DNA of 64,000 nt from Eutreptiella sp. 'Long Island Sound 2002' (GCA_964036045.1 OZ038384.1:28563771-28627770); one strand, 5' to 3'; counted from the first letter of the stretch, positions 49,035-60,375 are shown. Program-made: numbers and translations. Notes: generated by a model from the letters alone, not told the origin.

Positions 49035-50450
49035 GGCCTAAAAATGTCAATTTTGGGCAAAAATCAGTGTTTTATGGGCTTGGGTGGTCAGTTCAGGGCC
49101 CCCCCACCCTATTTTGCAGGTGCTCGACTCAAAAAAACATGTGTTGCAGGGTTAGGGAGCCGGAAAATGGGTGTTTCAGGGCCGCCCGCCTAAAAAATGG
49201 CCATTTTTTGCTCAAAAATGGCTTAAAAATGCCAATTTCGGGCCAAAAACAGTGTTTTTGGGGCTCGGGTGGTCAGTTTGACGCCCCCCCACCCTATTTT
49301 GCAGGTTGCTGACTCAAACAAACATGTGTTGCAGGGTATTGGACCCGGAAAATGGGTGATTCAGGGCCGCCCCCCCCTAAAAAATGGCCATTTTTTGCCC
49401 AAAAATGGCCTTAACATGCCATTTTTGGGCCAAAAACAGTGTTGTTTGGGCTCGGGTGGTTAGTTCAACGCCCCCCCGCCCTATTTCGCAGGTGCTGTAC
49501 TCAAAAAAACATGTGTTGCAGGGTTAGGGAGCCGGAAAATGGGTGATTCAGGGCCGCCCCCCCCTCCCTACAAAATGGCCATTTTTTGCCCAAAAATGGC
49601 CCTAAAATGCCATTTTTGGGCCAAAAACAGAGTTTTTTGGGCTCGGGTGGTCAGTTCAACGCCCCCCAACCCTATTTCGCAGGTGCTCGACTCAAAAAAA
49701 CATGTGTTGCAGGGCTAGGGAGCCGGAAAATGGGTGATTCAGGGCCGCCCCCCCCAAAAAAAGTGGCCATTTTTTGCCCAAAAATGGCTTAAAAATGCCA
49801 ATTTTGGGCCAAAAACAGAGTTTTTTGGGCTCTGATGGTCAGTTTGACGCCCCCCCACCCTATTTCGCAGGTGCTCAACTCAAAAAAAATGTGTTGCAGG
49901 GTTAGGGAGCCGGAAAATTCGGTGATTCACGGCCGTCCCCCCTGAAAAATGGCCATTTTTTGCCCAAAAATGCCATTTTTTGGCCAAAAACTGTGTTTTT
50001 GTGGCTCAGGTGGTCAGTTCAACACCCCCCCACCCTATTTTGCAGGTGCTCGACTCAAAAAAACATGTGTTGCAGGGTTAGGAACCTAGAAAATGGCTGA
50101 TTCAGGGCCGCCCCACCCAAAAAATGCCCATTTTTGCCCAAAAATGACATAAAAATGACAATTTTGGGCACAAAAACATTGTTTTTTGGGCTCGGGTGGT
50201 CAGTACAAGCCCTCCCCACCCTATTTTGCAGATGCCTGACGCAAAAAACCATGTATTGAAAATTATTGGAGCCAACAAATAGGTGTTTCAGGGCCTCTTC
50301 GACCTGAGAAAGGACATTATGTGTCAAAAAATGGCATAAAATTGCCAATATTTTCCAAAAAATCTGTATGTTCTAGGCTTGGGGGCTCCCTTCAAGGCCC
50401 CCGCACCCTATTTTGGGGAAGCCCGACTCACCAAAATAGGTTTTGCAGCA
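49035..50450 (+). repeat. ~185-bp satellite, seven or more units, each with a hairpin
   Basis: GTGTTGCAGGGTTAGG anchors occur at about 49141, 49326, 49513, 49706, 49890 and 50068 (steps 178-193). Most units contain GGCCATTTTTTGCCCAAAAATGGCC, a 10-bp perfect stem (GGCCATTTTT/AAAAATGGCC) with a 5-nt loop, plus a C run and CCTATTTTGCAGGTGCTCGACTC. The last units (50250-50450) are diverged. No coding content. Confidence 0.92.
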
Positions 50451-50629
50451 TGGTTGGCATGATGTTGAAGCCCCAAAACAAGTGAGTCCGCCATTTTCTT
50501 AGTTTTCGGAATAAACCAACACTTTTGCCTTTAAAAACCTATGTGTACACAACCCCCAAGCGGTACGGCAGCACCTCCGGGGATTCGGAAAGCAGGAGGT
50601 ACTACCCCTCCGCACCTCTGGCACCACCC

Positions 50630-51628
50630 AGCGCATCCGGGCGACCACCCTGGTCCAGGCGGCCACCCTGGGGGAGGGCGTCCGAGACTTCCTCTTCGAC
50701 GCCTTCCTCCACGTCGCCCGACAGGACCGCCCCCCACTCGCCACCCCAGACGGCGAGAGCCCGCCCCCCACGGGGGACCGAATCTGGGTGCCCCCAATCG
50801 ACTGGGGGCGACACCTAGTCGGACACCCCATGCCGGGGCGGGTGGACACCAAGGGCCGCATCCGCTAGCACGAGCCTGAACTAGCCCACGCCCCACCCAG
50901 CGCCACCCCAGGCGACACCAAAGAGTGGGAAAGAGAAACATGGGTCGCCCGGATGGCCTCCTTGAGCAACTTCAGGCACCACGTCCAAGGGGACGTCCCC
51001 ACCCCCGACGACCAGCAGCCAGGCCCCTCCATGTACCTGACCCTCATGTACAATCTGCACTACACCCTCTCCACCACCCACTACCACGCGCCAACTGGCC
51101 GCTGGGTGGTGCACGGCACCGACTCCCTCCTCCCCGCCGACTACGCCCCCCCCCCCCCCACACAATCCAGGCCCCGACACGTACACCAGGGATGACGAGC
51201 CGGACGACCCTCACCTCTGGGGCACGTGGGAACGCAAGTCCCTGGACACGCTGCTCTCCATCCGCAGCAGCAACCAGGGCCTTGGTAGGGCGATGTATTG
51301 CCTTGCCAAGTGGACCCAACGGACCTGGGGGATCCCCACCGACCGGTGGCTGTGGAAGGTCACGCTGCGCCCCCAGCAGAGGGAGGCCCCCCCGAACCAC
51401 AGGGGACCCACCCCCCCGCGCCCCACCACCCTACAGCTCTGCCCATACATGGTGGCAACCCGCCTCATGGCGCTGCTGTGGCCGGGCCCAGACACCCCCA
51501 CCCAAAACTACCCCCACCTCACGGAGGAGGACATGCCCGGCATCCAGCGATGCTTCTTCCTCACCCTCGACTACCTCCAGCAAACACACCCACACGTCCT
51601 GGAGCAGATATGGACACCCCCCGGGTAA
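50630..51628 (+). pseudogene. Unknown family protein (island C), best-preserved copy, frames broken
   Basis: Segments in order: L-G-E-G-V-R-D-F-L-F-D-A-F-L-H-V-A-R (about 50675-50730), I-W-V-P-P-I-D-W-G-R-H-L (~50785), a stop near 50866, and R-W-V-V-H-G-T-D-S-L-L-P-A-D-Y-A (~51105). After a frame change comes G-L-G-R-A-M-Y-C-L-A-K-W-T-Q-R-T-W-G-I with L-Q-L-C-P-Y-M-V-A-T-R (51280-51480), ending W-T-P-P-G at 51628. The last block aligns by eye over ~110 residues with island D (L-G-L-A-M-L-C-L-T-Q-R-I-K-R-H-W ... L-T-C-G-Y-H-A-I-H-R). Proline-rich linkers separate the blocks. No known fold recognised. It could be a Gag-like or capsid-like protein of an element, but this is speculation. Confidence 0.5.
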
Positions 51629-52639
51629 CCCACGTGCCCGCACAGCCGAGACAACGCCACCACACCACCACATGCACCTACACCGGCACCAGCACGTACA
51701 GGTCACCAGGGAAAGTGCGCGCACACGCCCGGTGCCCGAACCCGCACCCTCATCCTCATTACTCGCAGGACCCAGCATCCCACGCCCGCCCTTGCAGCCA
51801 AAGGCCCCCCGCCGTCCCCCACAGCCCTCTCCTCCGCCTCCGACTCCACAACCTCCACCACCACAACCACCTCATCCGCCACCACCACCACGTCTCGTCC
51901 AGCACTCCGCCCCCCAAGCCACGGGGAAAGCCTCCCAAAACGGGCCCCTAAACCCGTCCCCACCGCGAGTAACCCCCCTGCCGCCAAGGCCCACGCCCCG
52001 ACGAAGCCCGCGCCCGCAGCCCGGCCGAAACCCAAGACCGCCGCCAAGCAGCCACCCGAACCCGTCGGCGCGCCGCGACCGCAACCCGCAGCCAAACCCA
52101 AGCCCAAGCCCAAGCCCGGCGCCACAACGGCAGCGCGAGCTGCGACCCCCCAAGGACGTCCTCTACAACATTCGGCCCCAGCCATCCCGGGCCCGGAGGC
52201 AGCAGCGCCCAGCACGGCGCCCCCCTACGGTCACCGACGCAGCCGCAACCACCTTCATGGCGGAGCGCGCCGCGGCCGAAGCGCGACGCACTTCGTCCCG
52301 CCACCTCTGAAAGCCCGCACCCCAGGCCCACGGACCGACCCCGACCGGACAAGAACGGCGCCAGGGTCCACCGGGGGCGTCCCCGCCCCCCTACCAACCC
52401 TCGATGTCAGCCCACATACAGCAAATGCCCCGCTACCGCCGCCACCGCGAGTCCCCACCCAACCCCGAGGCGGAGACCGTACGCGCATACCCGCGAGTCC
52501 ACATCCGCCCGCGCCCCCACTCCCCGCGCATCCCCACGGCGCAGGACTACGAGGAATCCCCCAGGCCCGCCACCGCCACCAGTCCCCACGACCCCATCAC
52601 ACCCACCCGGGCCCACTCCTCCGCCCAAGGCCATGGCCC

Positions 52640-53101
52640 CGCCCAGGGACAGTGGTGGCAGCGCTGGACCCACACGCAGCTCTAGGAGCTGCGAAAGTGG
52701 GCCCGGGCAGAGCCCTCCCTCGAGGGCCTGGTCCACCGGCCCCGCAAGGGGTCGGTAAAGAACTGCCGCCTCCAGCCCGCGGCGGGGTGGATGCCAAAGG
52801 CCGCATGGGAGACATGCTGGCCGATGCCCTCCACCCCCTAGGAGTCCATCTCCGCAACCTCCCCGCGCCCAAGGACCACCCGTATGTCCTCAGGCGCCTG
52901 CGGGAGACCCTCCAGGAGACGCAACGAGACGGCATACGCCTGTGGGACATCACCCAAAGCCCAACCCCGCACACACACACCCCCTCGCCACCCCACAAGC
53001 GTCCGCGCACCGGCACCGGCGGCACCCACAGCACCCCGGGAGCCCTGCGCGCCACACAGCACCATGCGCCTGACCCCCCAGCCAGCGGCGCCACCACCTA
53101 A
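52640..53101 (+). pseudogene. Downstream segment of island C, unknown
   Basis: An open frame ends at 53099-53101. It contains V-D-A-K-G-R-M-G-D-M-L-A-D-A-L-H-P-L-G-V-H and Y-V-L-R-R-L-R-E-T-L-Q-E-T-Q-R, a helical segment resembling Y-V-R-C-L-E-A-C-L-G-E-A-H-R in island B. Upstream 51630-52640 is low-complexity Pro/Lys/Arg sequence. Confidence 0.35.
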
Positions 53102-53722
53102 CCCCGTTACCCAGCCAGCCACCGCCGCGGGGCGCCACGCCAGGCCTCACCTAGAAGACACCAAGCAAACCGGAAGCCGAAGGACGCCAACGCGCACGTG
53201 AACGGGCACCGCTACGCCCAACGGCACCAAACCCCAGCCCGCAACCGTCAAAACCGCTTAACCCAGCCAAAGCCCCAACACGAATCAAACCCGAGTCACA
53301 CCCCATAACCGCTAACCCTTGACTCATAACCAGGCCCGCCGAGGGAGCACTGTAGCCACAGCCCACATCCACAGCCCACACAGCCGCCTAACCAGCCAGC
53401 ACCAAAAGCAAAGAGGCACCTAGCCAAACCCGCCTTGAGCCATACCCGTGTGCATCAGGACGCGCAAGCCGCACCCTGGGGGCGCGACCGCCATCAAAGC
53501 ACTTGCGACAAACGCCAGAGAACACAACGCTATTGCAGCGCTGCACCAGTTGCCCATGCCTGTGCCCGCAGTGTACACGCGCCCCCTTTTTTTCCATTTA
53601 AGGGAAAAAAGGAAAGAAAGGAAGAGGAGGCACGACAAAGAAAAAAAACAGAAAAGAAAATTAGGGGGGGGGGAAGAGGGACACAAGCACCAACAGCACG
53701 CGCGCACCGCACACAGCGCGCA

Positions 53723-54265
53723 CACCGGTGAACAGGCGCCACGCCGGCGAGGACACCGCACACGCACATGCACCGAGGGCAGCAAAGGGACGGGACACCA
53801 CAGCCTGGCACACCGGTGAACAGGAGCCAAATGGCCCAGGACACCGCACACACAAAGTGGCTCACCGAGCGGGCACACCGGTGAGCAGGAGCCAAGTGGC
53901 CGAGGACACCGCACAAGCAAAACAAAAGACGGAGCAGGCACACCGGTGAACAGGAGCCAAGTGGCCCCGGACACCGCACACGCAAAGGAACCCCCTGAGC
54001 GGGCGCACCTGTGAACAGGAGCCAAGTCGCCCAGGACACCGCACACGCAACACAACACACCCAGCGGGCACACCGGTGAACGGGAGCCAGGTGGCCCAGG
54101 ACACCAGACACACAACACAACATACCGAGCGGGCGCACCGGTGAACAGGAGCCAAGTGGCCAAGGACACCGCAAACGCAACACAACAAACCACGCGGGCA
54201 CACCGGTGAACAGGAGCCAAGTGGCCCAGGACACCGCACACACGTAGGGCCGCCGAGGGACAGGA
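53723..54265 (+). repeat. 65-bp minisatellite
   Basis: CACCGGTGAACAGGAGCCAA begins units at 53811, 53876, 53941, 54006, 54071, 54136 and 54201, an exact 65-bp period; an outlying unit is at 53723. Units continue ...GTGGCCCAGGACACCGCACA. Because 65 is not a multiple of three, each minus frame reads the unit in rotating phase, and all three remain open across the array. Confidence 0.95.
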
Positions 54266-54815
54266 AAGAACCAACAAGCCACGGGTCGGACGCACTGGAG
54301 CGACCCAGCCGACCCACCGCGCCAGGGGCAGGAGCGGTACTTCAAGGCCACTGGTCCGAGCCCGGCCAGGCTGCATCGGGGACCATGGCAAATGTCACCC
54401 GGAGCCATGGAAGCAACCGGGGACGGGCGAACCGGTACACAGTCCAGGAGGGGGTCGCCTGCCAAGCAAAGTGGCCCCGCAACTCAAGCCACAAGGGTGA
54501 GGCGGTCGTACCGTAGACGAGCGGGGGCAATACCCTTCTGGTGAGAGATACTCCACACGGCTGGGCAGCCCCCGGAGCTGCCGCCCAAAGGAGGGGGCAT
54601 GTGACCCTACCAATGGACACATGTGGGGACACCCTCCCACCTGGGACACATGAACCGGGTGGCCGCGACAATGCCTTCCCAAGCACATGCAGGAGCGGCT
54701 TAAGAGGCACCTGACATAGGGCAATGGGAGGGACAGGACGTCCCCTTGGCAAGACCTTCTTCCTGCATTGTCAAAGGAGGCTTCCAGAGCTCCCAAAGAT
54801 ACCTACCTACCTACC
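54266..54815. other. No gene recognised
   Basis: Between the minisatellite and the second Ty3-B copy. It has ordinary base composition with an ACCT microrepeat (54800-54815) at the junction. Confidence 0.4.
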
Positions 54816-55760
54816 TTTACCAGGGTGTTGCCATGCACTAAACCTACTGGCGCGGAGACCATCAAGATACTCCTGGAGGAGTGGTTCTGTGTCTATGGGG
54901 CACCTAAAGAGATTAACTCAGACGAGGATGTTCCAGAACGCTCCGACACTGGCTGGTACAAGAGGGTCCTGAGGTCCCTCAATGTCCAAGTGTCAACGGG
55001 GATTCCCTATACTCATACGAGCAACCCCCTATGTGAGCGACAGATTCGGGTTCTCAAAGAGAACGTGAGCATATGGTGCAAGAGTGAGCGCACCAAAGAC
55101 TGGGTGAGACTAGTCCCCGTCATATCCTTGATGATGGACTCCGATGAGACTGCGGCAACTGGCTATTTGCCCCATGAGCTGTTCATGAGACGTCCGGCGT
55201 GGTTCCTACACGCTCCCTATCCTGAGGATTCCTACTCCACTGTGGATAAGTCGCTGAAGGAGCAACAAGACAAGGTGGACAAGGCCAAGGCTATGCTCCA
55301 GAGAGTGAGGGAGTGCCAGTGGAACATGAAGAACAAGCACCGGGTGCCCGCCTCCTACCAAGGGGGAGACTGGGTGCTGGTGCACCACAGTCGGCTACCC
55401 GCCTGGCCACGCTCCACCAGCGATGACCCCTACTTTGGACCCTACAAGGGCTTGTCTGTGGATGGTCACCGCATCACGGTGCGGTGTTCTCCCCGACTAG
55501 GGGGGACCATGGTGTGCGCTGCTCAACAGCTCAAGCGCTACTACGCCCCAGAGGACCTCTGTGGGGAAGAATGGGAAGTAAACGACGATGAGATCGCCGC
55601 TCTGGACGGACAGGGCACTGCCAGCCCAATGGAAGTTGAAGGAGAACTCCCCGACATGAATACCGAGGAGATGGCTAAGGAAGGCTTCTACCTGGTGAAG
55701 TCGGTTATCCGACACCGCTACCGCCAAGGATGGCGTTTCCTCACCCTCTGGGGGAGTTGA
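54816..55760 (+). pseudogene. pol: Ty3-B integrase C-terminal part and chromodomain, truncated
   Basis: One open frame: integrase D in N-S-D-E-D-V, E in L-C-E-R-Q-I-R-V-L-K-E, the G-D-W-V-L-V-H-H beta-barrel segment, R-V-R-C-S-P-R-type domain and Y-L-V-K-S-V-I-R-H-R-Y-R-Q-G-W-R-F-L, a chromodomain start. It reads through where copy 1 has TAG at 37298 (here CAG, Gln). The chromodomain is cut by a frame change at about 55755 (L-W-G-S-stop); the following bases encode E-E-A-T-W-E-P-F in another frame. Lacks the first catalytic Asp, so it cannot function. Confidence 0.8.
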
Positions 55761-56612
55761 AGAAGCTACCTGGGAACCCTTCTCTGCCTTTTTGCTTCCT
55801 GAGGGACACCTAAATTCTGTTCTGGTAGACTACTCGTCCCAGATCAACCTAGGAGAGTTGCTGAGGCTCGCTGAAACGCTTGCCTCTCAGAAGAAAGCTA
55901 GGGACTGAACCCTGCCTATACCTGCCTATGTGTGTGTGAGTGTGCTGATCCTGAGGACCTATGCGCAAGCTGCAGAAATGATGTCCTAATTATACCCAAG
56001 TCTGCACCCTTGCTGAACCCGGCGGATGTCTTCACACGGTGCCACGGGGTATGCCCCGGGTCTCTCCCCCCTAGGTGCCCAATTTCTGTGCTGGCACCGG
56101 ACTTCCTTGGCGGAATACCCAGCGCTAACGCCAAGGTATTGGTTTTCTTACCTACCTGCCTACTACAGGGGAGGGGTCGCCAAAAGCTATGAGGCATGAA
56201 AACGCCTGTCTGCTACACGGCCAAAACCTAGACTACCACTGCCACTGCCCACCAAAACCCTGATAAAATTTCAGGAAACAGGCGGGACAGTGACACACTC
56301 ACTACAGGTCCTACCCTCACTACAGTGGCAACAGCCATCGAAGGATGAGCAAGCTCTGGGGTCAAGCGCTCACCCTGGCTTGCCACTCCTACACACGCTC
56401 GCTACTTGGTGTTGTTGAAGAATGTGTCTCACGCCCTAGTGGCCCACCTGTGAAAGGACAGGAGAACACAGCGCTACTAAGCGACTGTGACCTAACAGGG
56501 ACGCCACTACGTGTTTCCCTGTCAGGGCTTGGAGGAAAGGAGTGCTCTGATTGCGTGCACAGTGTGTATGTTGAAGATGTCGAACTACCCTCGCCACTCC
56601 TGGCTGAGGTGC
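54816..56612 (+). mobile_element. Ty3-B decayed copy 2 (integrase end, chromodomain, 3' region)
   Basis: Starts abruptly with TTTACCAGGGTGTTGCCATG, the same point as 36584 in copy 1, and matches it through 56612. Everything upstream (RT, RNase H, integrase zinc site) is absent. Copy 2 then continues into 56613-56900, which copy 1 lacks. Confidence 0.85.
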
Positions 56613-56900
56613 AGTTTGTTGATTGTGTGATCAGCGCCCGTTTTTGCTTGGGCAGAAAAATCCAAAGGCGCCGAAGGCAGCTGCAGCTGCACCAATTCAC
56701 CCTTACCTGCCCAGCTGTAAAGCAGAGGCTGATGAGTCCGGTAAGCGGCTGGGGAACCAAGCCAGCCTCCACGTATTATACCCTCCTTAGGCTGACGTAT
56801 AATACGCTGTCCTCTTACCAAACTACAAGCAAGCAAGCTTGAGGAACTCCACCCGTTCTCTTATAGAACGTGGGGTGGAGCCCCTGGGTAACCAAAACAA
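55870..56900 (+). repeat. 3' non-coding region of Ty3-B copy 2 (LTR candidate)
   Basis: Up to 56612 it repeats 37690-38395. Beyond, it has CGTATTATACCC...GACGTATAATACG (56775-56808), an imperfect inverted repeat around TATAATA, which could be a promoter or poly(A) signal. LTR boundaries not defined. Confidence 0.5.
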
Positions 56901-58420
56901 GGGTTGTACCGTGCGCAACACGCGTGGCCTACCCTTTAATGCGATGCATGCACGGGTATGCACGAGTTCTGCAATCGCCTACTTTAACCAATTTTTTCTC
57001 TAACAATCCATACCACAATCGCGAACTCAAGCAGGGGCTGGCCTCTCCTGGGCTTACTCACCTTACCTACCGCTGGAGAGCGAGAGCAGGTGAGCAAAGA
57101 AAACGAAACACAAGTGAAGCAAGCGTATGTATGTCCTAATCTCACCTCTAATCAGCGTGCAATCTTCTAATCAATCCGTCTACTCTATGTTTGCGCTGCA
57201 ACACGGCGAAATCTCGGAAACACGAAGCAAGCAATCTGCATGCTGCATACAATGCAAACACAACCTGTATGTTTATACCTCTTTCTTTGAATTCATATTG
57301 AACTCTTCATTTTTTATTGCTCCTAGAAGCAGGCGTGGAATCTCTACGTTTATTATTTATTGTGTGTCTTGTCATTTCCTTATTTGTTACATGACATACT
57401 GGTATAATCTTTTTTTTTCTGTCTTTTCCGGCGCCCAATTAGGATGCGCTCCGGCGCGCCGCTTTTCTCTGCGTGTAAATCCAGGAATCTTAAATTTTCT
57501 GTGATGAAATAAATTGCGTAAAAATGTGCATTTAATGCACATGGAGATTCTGGACAGGTGTGTGCCTTCAGAAAAATTCTACGCCGCCATTTGACGGATT
57601 TTCGTGTTTGCTTCGATCGTTGCGTGTTTGTCAGTCCGTCAACCCTTCTTCCCTTCTCTGCAGATATCCTGGAGCGCAAACAGTGCAGTAGGCCGTGTTC
57701 TGGCCGAAAAACTGACTCCTGGACCACTGTCCTGAATCCTATACCCCCATGAGGGTAAAAATTTTTTTTACGCCACTAAGGACAGATCAGGTCAGACAGA
57801 AGGTTCAACGAGACCCAAGACACTGTGCCCTGATCGTATCCTGCGTTGGGTTTTGCGTATTGCACTCTGTTTTGCTATTCGGAGGGAGAGGTGTATGCAC
57901 ACATGAATTGGCATGCCCATTCGGACCCCCTACCAAGACACAGCTGCCCCAGCGACGCCAATGAGGGAAGTGGGAGCTGTAGGTGTCTGTTATGCCTAAG
58001 CAAAACCTGGCGACTGCCCTGATGCAGCGCCTTCTTTCCGATGTTAGGGATGTTATAGGAAATTTTAAAAAGACGTTGAAGCCGCCGAGACGCCAAGAAA
58101 AATTCCCTTTTTTCTTTTAAAATGCGACAGTGGTGGCCACCACAGCACAAGGGGAAAGTAAGAAAAAGTGTATTTCCCTGCAAAAAGGTTAGCTTTAGTT
58201 GTTATAGAGAGGCCTAAAGGCATAACACATTTTTATCTTAGTATTGGCCCAACCAAAAAGGGGTGATAAGACATTTTGACCTACAAAACCAAGCATTGAA
58301 CTATGGATGCTGTGTGGACCCCTGACCCATCAACTGATTGGACTTAAACACCATTTCCTGGACTGACTGACGCGCTGACATTAATCTAGAGCCTACACAT
58401 TTTTCTATATTTTCTCATGA
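56901..58420. other. No gene recognised
   Basis: AT-richer sequence with short ORFs only. Nothing repeated within the window was noticed. Confidence 0.4.
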
Positions 58421-58427
58421 ATGCTTA

Positions 58428-58640
58428 GCTATCCCAGTGGTCTGCACCCTAGGGGGCTGTGGCACCTCTTTTTGAGAGGTCCTGGGTTCCATTCCCAGGC
58501 AGCCTAGCTAAGTAGGAAGATCCCATGTGACATGGCAGTGACCGCAGTGCCACAAGCCATGCCACCTCAGCACCTATTGGACCCAAAACAAAGAGTGCAC
58601 ATCTCTAGATGGCACTATAAAAGAGAGAATGCCCATGTGG
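58428..58640 (+). repeat. Possible tRNA-derived SINE
   Basis: TAGCTATCCCAGTGG resembles a pol III A box. CTGGGTTCCATTCCCAG, ~55 bp on, forms a T-arm-like hairpin with a B-box-like core. An ACCTC/GAGGT hairpin lies between. The arms do not make a canonical cloverleaf (the spacer before the T arm is one base), so it is not called a tRNA. The downstream body and 3' end are undefined. Confidence 0.35.
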
Positions 58641-58929
58641 GCAGTTTTCCCTTGATTGTAGGATATTGTTTAACTATCTTTTCTTAAATCTGTAGTTATT
58701 GTGAGTTTCCTTTGTTGCTACATTATCTCCTTTGACTGCAGCCCTGCATGTTGTGGATTTCATCTCTGGTCCTTTGCTTGCACTGTGGGTACTTATTTCT
58801 GGCTCATTTCATCAAAAAACATTTATTTGGAAAGCCTGAACTACATCAAGAAGCAGCAGAAGCAAGCAGAGGCACAAACAAAACAATATCATCAAAGCAA
58901 TCAACAGTAAAAGCCTGTTCTAACTTTCT

Positions 58930-60186
58930 GCAGGCGTGTGTGGTTGTTTGGGCGGATGGGGGAGGCCCGTGTCGCGGGGCCCGGGGCTGCGCGCGATGGT
59001 GGGCGTTTGTGGGCTGCCAGATGGGGAGCGGGGAGGGAGGGGCAGGGGCGGGGGTCGCGTGCGGGGGTGTCGGGCTGGGTTCGTGTATGTTGTGTCAGTG
59101 TATGTGTCCGCTTGCAGCGGCGCGCCCGTCTGGTCACTGGTAGGCCGGGCGGTTTGGAGGAGAAGCTTGCCGTCTTCTGCGGCCACGGCAAGGATTTCGC
59201 AGATGAGCGCGCGTATTTGGTGCACCTCTTGGTCAGTAGTGGAAAGAGGGTATTGTAGTGTTGGGCTAAGGTCCATGCGGCGGAGGACCCTGTGGATGGC
59301 GTGGTATCCGCAGGTGAGGGGGTGTTGTGGCCTGGGGGGGGGGGGGTCCGCCCGCGTGTCCGGGCCTGCCTCGACTTGTGTGTGGGTGGTGGGGATGGCC
59401 CAGAACCAGGGCACGGTCCCTGTGGACGGCCAGTGGCGCTTGATCCGCTGGGTCAAGCAGAGCATGGCCAGTCCCAGGTGGTAGCCCGCCCATCCCGAGG
59501 TGATTCGGGCCAGGGCGCGGGCCGGGGCTTTGTCCCCCGGATGGAGGACGCCGCTGAGGACTTTGTGTGTGGTGGTGGGGTCCCCTACTGCTTCTGGTGG
59601 GGCGGCCCCTGGGGCGAGCATGGTGTTGGTCCCCTTGATGAGCCATTGTGGGACGGAGGGACGTTGCCGTGGCGGCCACTACGTAGTAGTGCCCGCGCTC
59701 GAGGACTGTACACCAGACCTCCGGCGGGGGGTGGTCGCTGTCTGTAGGTGGGGGGGGGAGGTTGTGGTCGGGGGTGCGGAGGCCGGCGGCACGGAGGGCG
59801 GTGTCGCCGAGTGGCCCGTGGCCTGTTCCCACTGTTCTGGGTGGTTCGGGTCTGCTGGGTGGTGCTTCTCCGCTGGGGCTCGTCGTAGGCGTGTGGTCCC
59901 TCGACGTGTGACGTTGGTGTCGGTGTCGTGTGTCAAGGCCTGGCTCCACTCGACGGGGGGGATCCAGACGTGCTGGCCTTGGGCGTGTTGGCGGGCTCGC
60001 CAGAGGACGAGGTCTACCATGGCCTCATGGAGGCCTTTGCCGGGTTGGCTAGGTCCTGGACGGCCTTGACGATGAGCCCGGTCCAGCTCTCTTGTAGGCC
60101 ATACCAGCCCAGGGGAGCGTCTAGGGCCCTGCCTTGGACGGTCGCTCGGAGGAGGTCCGGGTCGCGGATGGTGGTCAGTTTGAGGT
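58930..60186 (-). other. GC-rich island D (coding strand C-rich)
   Basis: Plus strand is G-rich, so the minus strand has the same C bias as islands B and C. It starts after TTTCTGCAG at 58935 and ends where the 190-bp direct repeat (60186) begins. Confidence 0.65.
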
Positions 60187-60190
60187 GAAG
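59000..60190 (-). pseudogene. Unknown family protein (island D), frames broken
   Basis: From the right on the minus strand: L-T-T-I-R-D-P-D-L-L-R-A-T-V-Q-G and W-Y-G-L-Q-E-S-W-T-G-L-I, then in another frame K-G-L-H-E-A-M-V-D-L-V-L-W-R-A-R and V-W-I-P-P-V-E-W-S-Q-A-L. Next, Q-W-L-I-K-G-T-N-T-M-L-A-P-G-A-A, then G-L-A-M-L-C-L-T-Q-R-I-K-R-H-W, Y-H-A-I-H-R-V-L-R-R, and I-R-A-L-I-C-E-I-L-A-V-A-A-E-D. The order of blocks is the same as in island C. Three frame changes are needed. No known domain. Confidence 0.45.
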
Positions 60191-60375
60191 CCGGTTCGGA
60201 CCCCCGTGGCCATCTTTGGGTCAGTTGGGGTGTGTATCTATGGGCCGGCCAGCCGCCATGGGCTGCCATCATACTCTCCCATCCACCTGACCTAACCTGA
60301 TGTGATAGTGTGATAGGCTTGGCCATTCCAGCTATGAGCGGCCATATTCAATACCGAGGAGCCGCCGGCTGAGAT
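60186..60375 (+). repeat. 190-bp direct repeat, left copy
   Basis: TGAAGCCGGTTCGGACCCCC through CCGCCGGCTGAGATG, about 95% like 63036-63226. It flanks the Ty3-C coding region and may be an LTR remnant, although it lacks TG...CA ends. Confidence 0.85.

Larger units (their letters stand above)
50540..53110 (+). other. C-rich island C
   Basis: Starts within ~100 bp of the satellite end. Strongly C-biased plus strand, with long open frames on both strands caused largely by composition. Embedded are segments of the unknown Trp-containing protein family shared with islands B and D. Confidence 0.7.

Noticed and set aside
49035-50450. CRISPR-like array because of regularly spaced hairpin repeats.
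   Set aside because: The whole ~185-bp unit is repeated, including the 'spacers', and the context is eukaryotic. It is a satellite.
53420-54465. Cys-rich minus-strand proteins of about 310-320 residues across the minisatellite.
   Set aside because: All three minus frames are open because the 65-bp unit lacks stop triplets. Openness is therefore not evidence of a gene.
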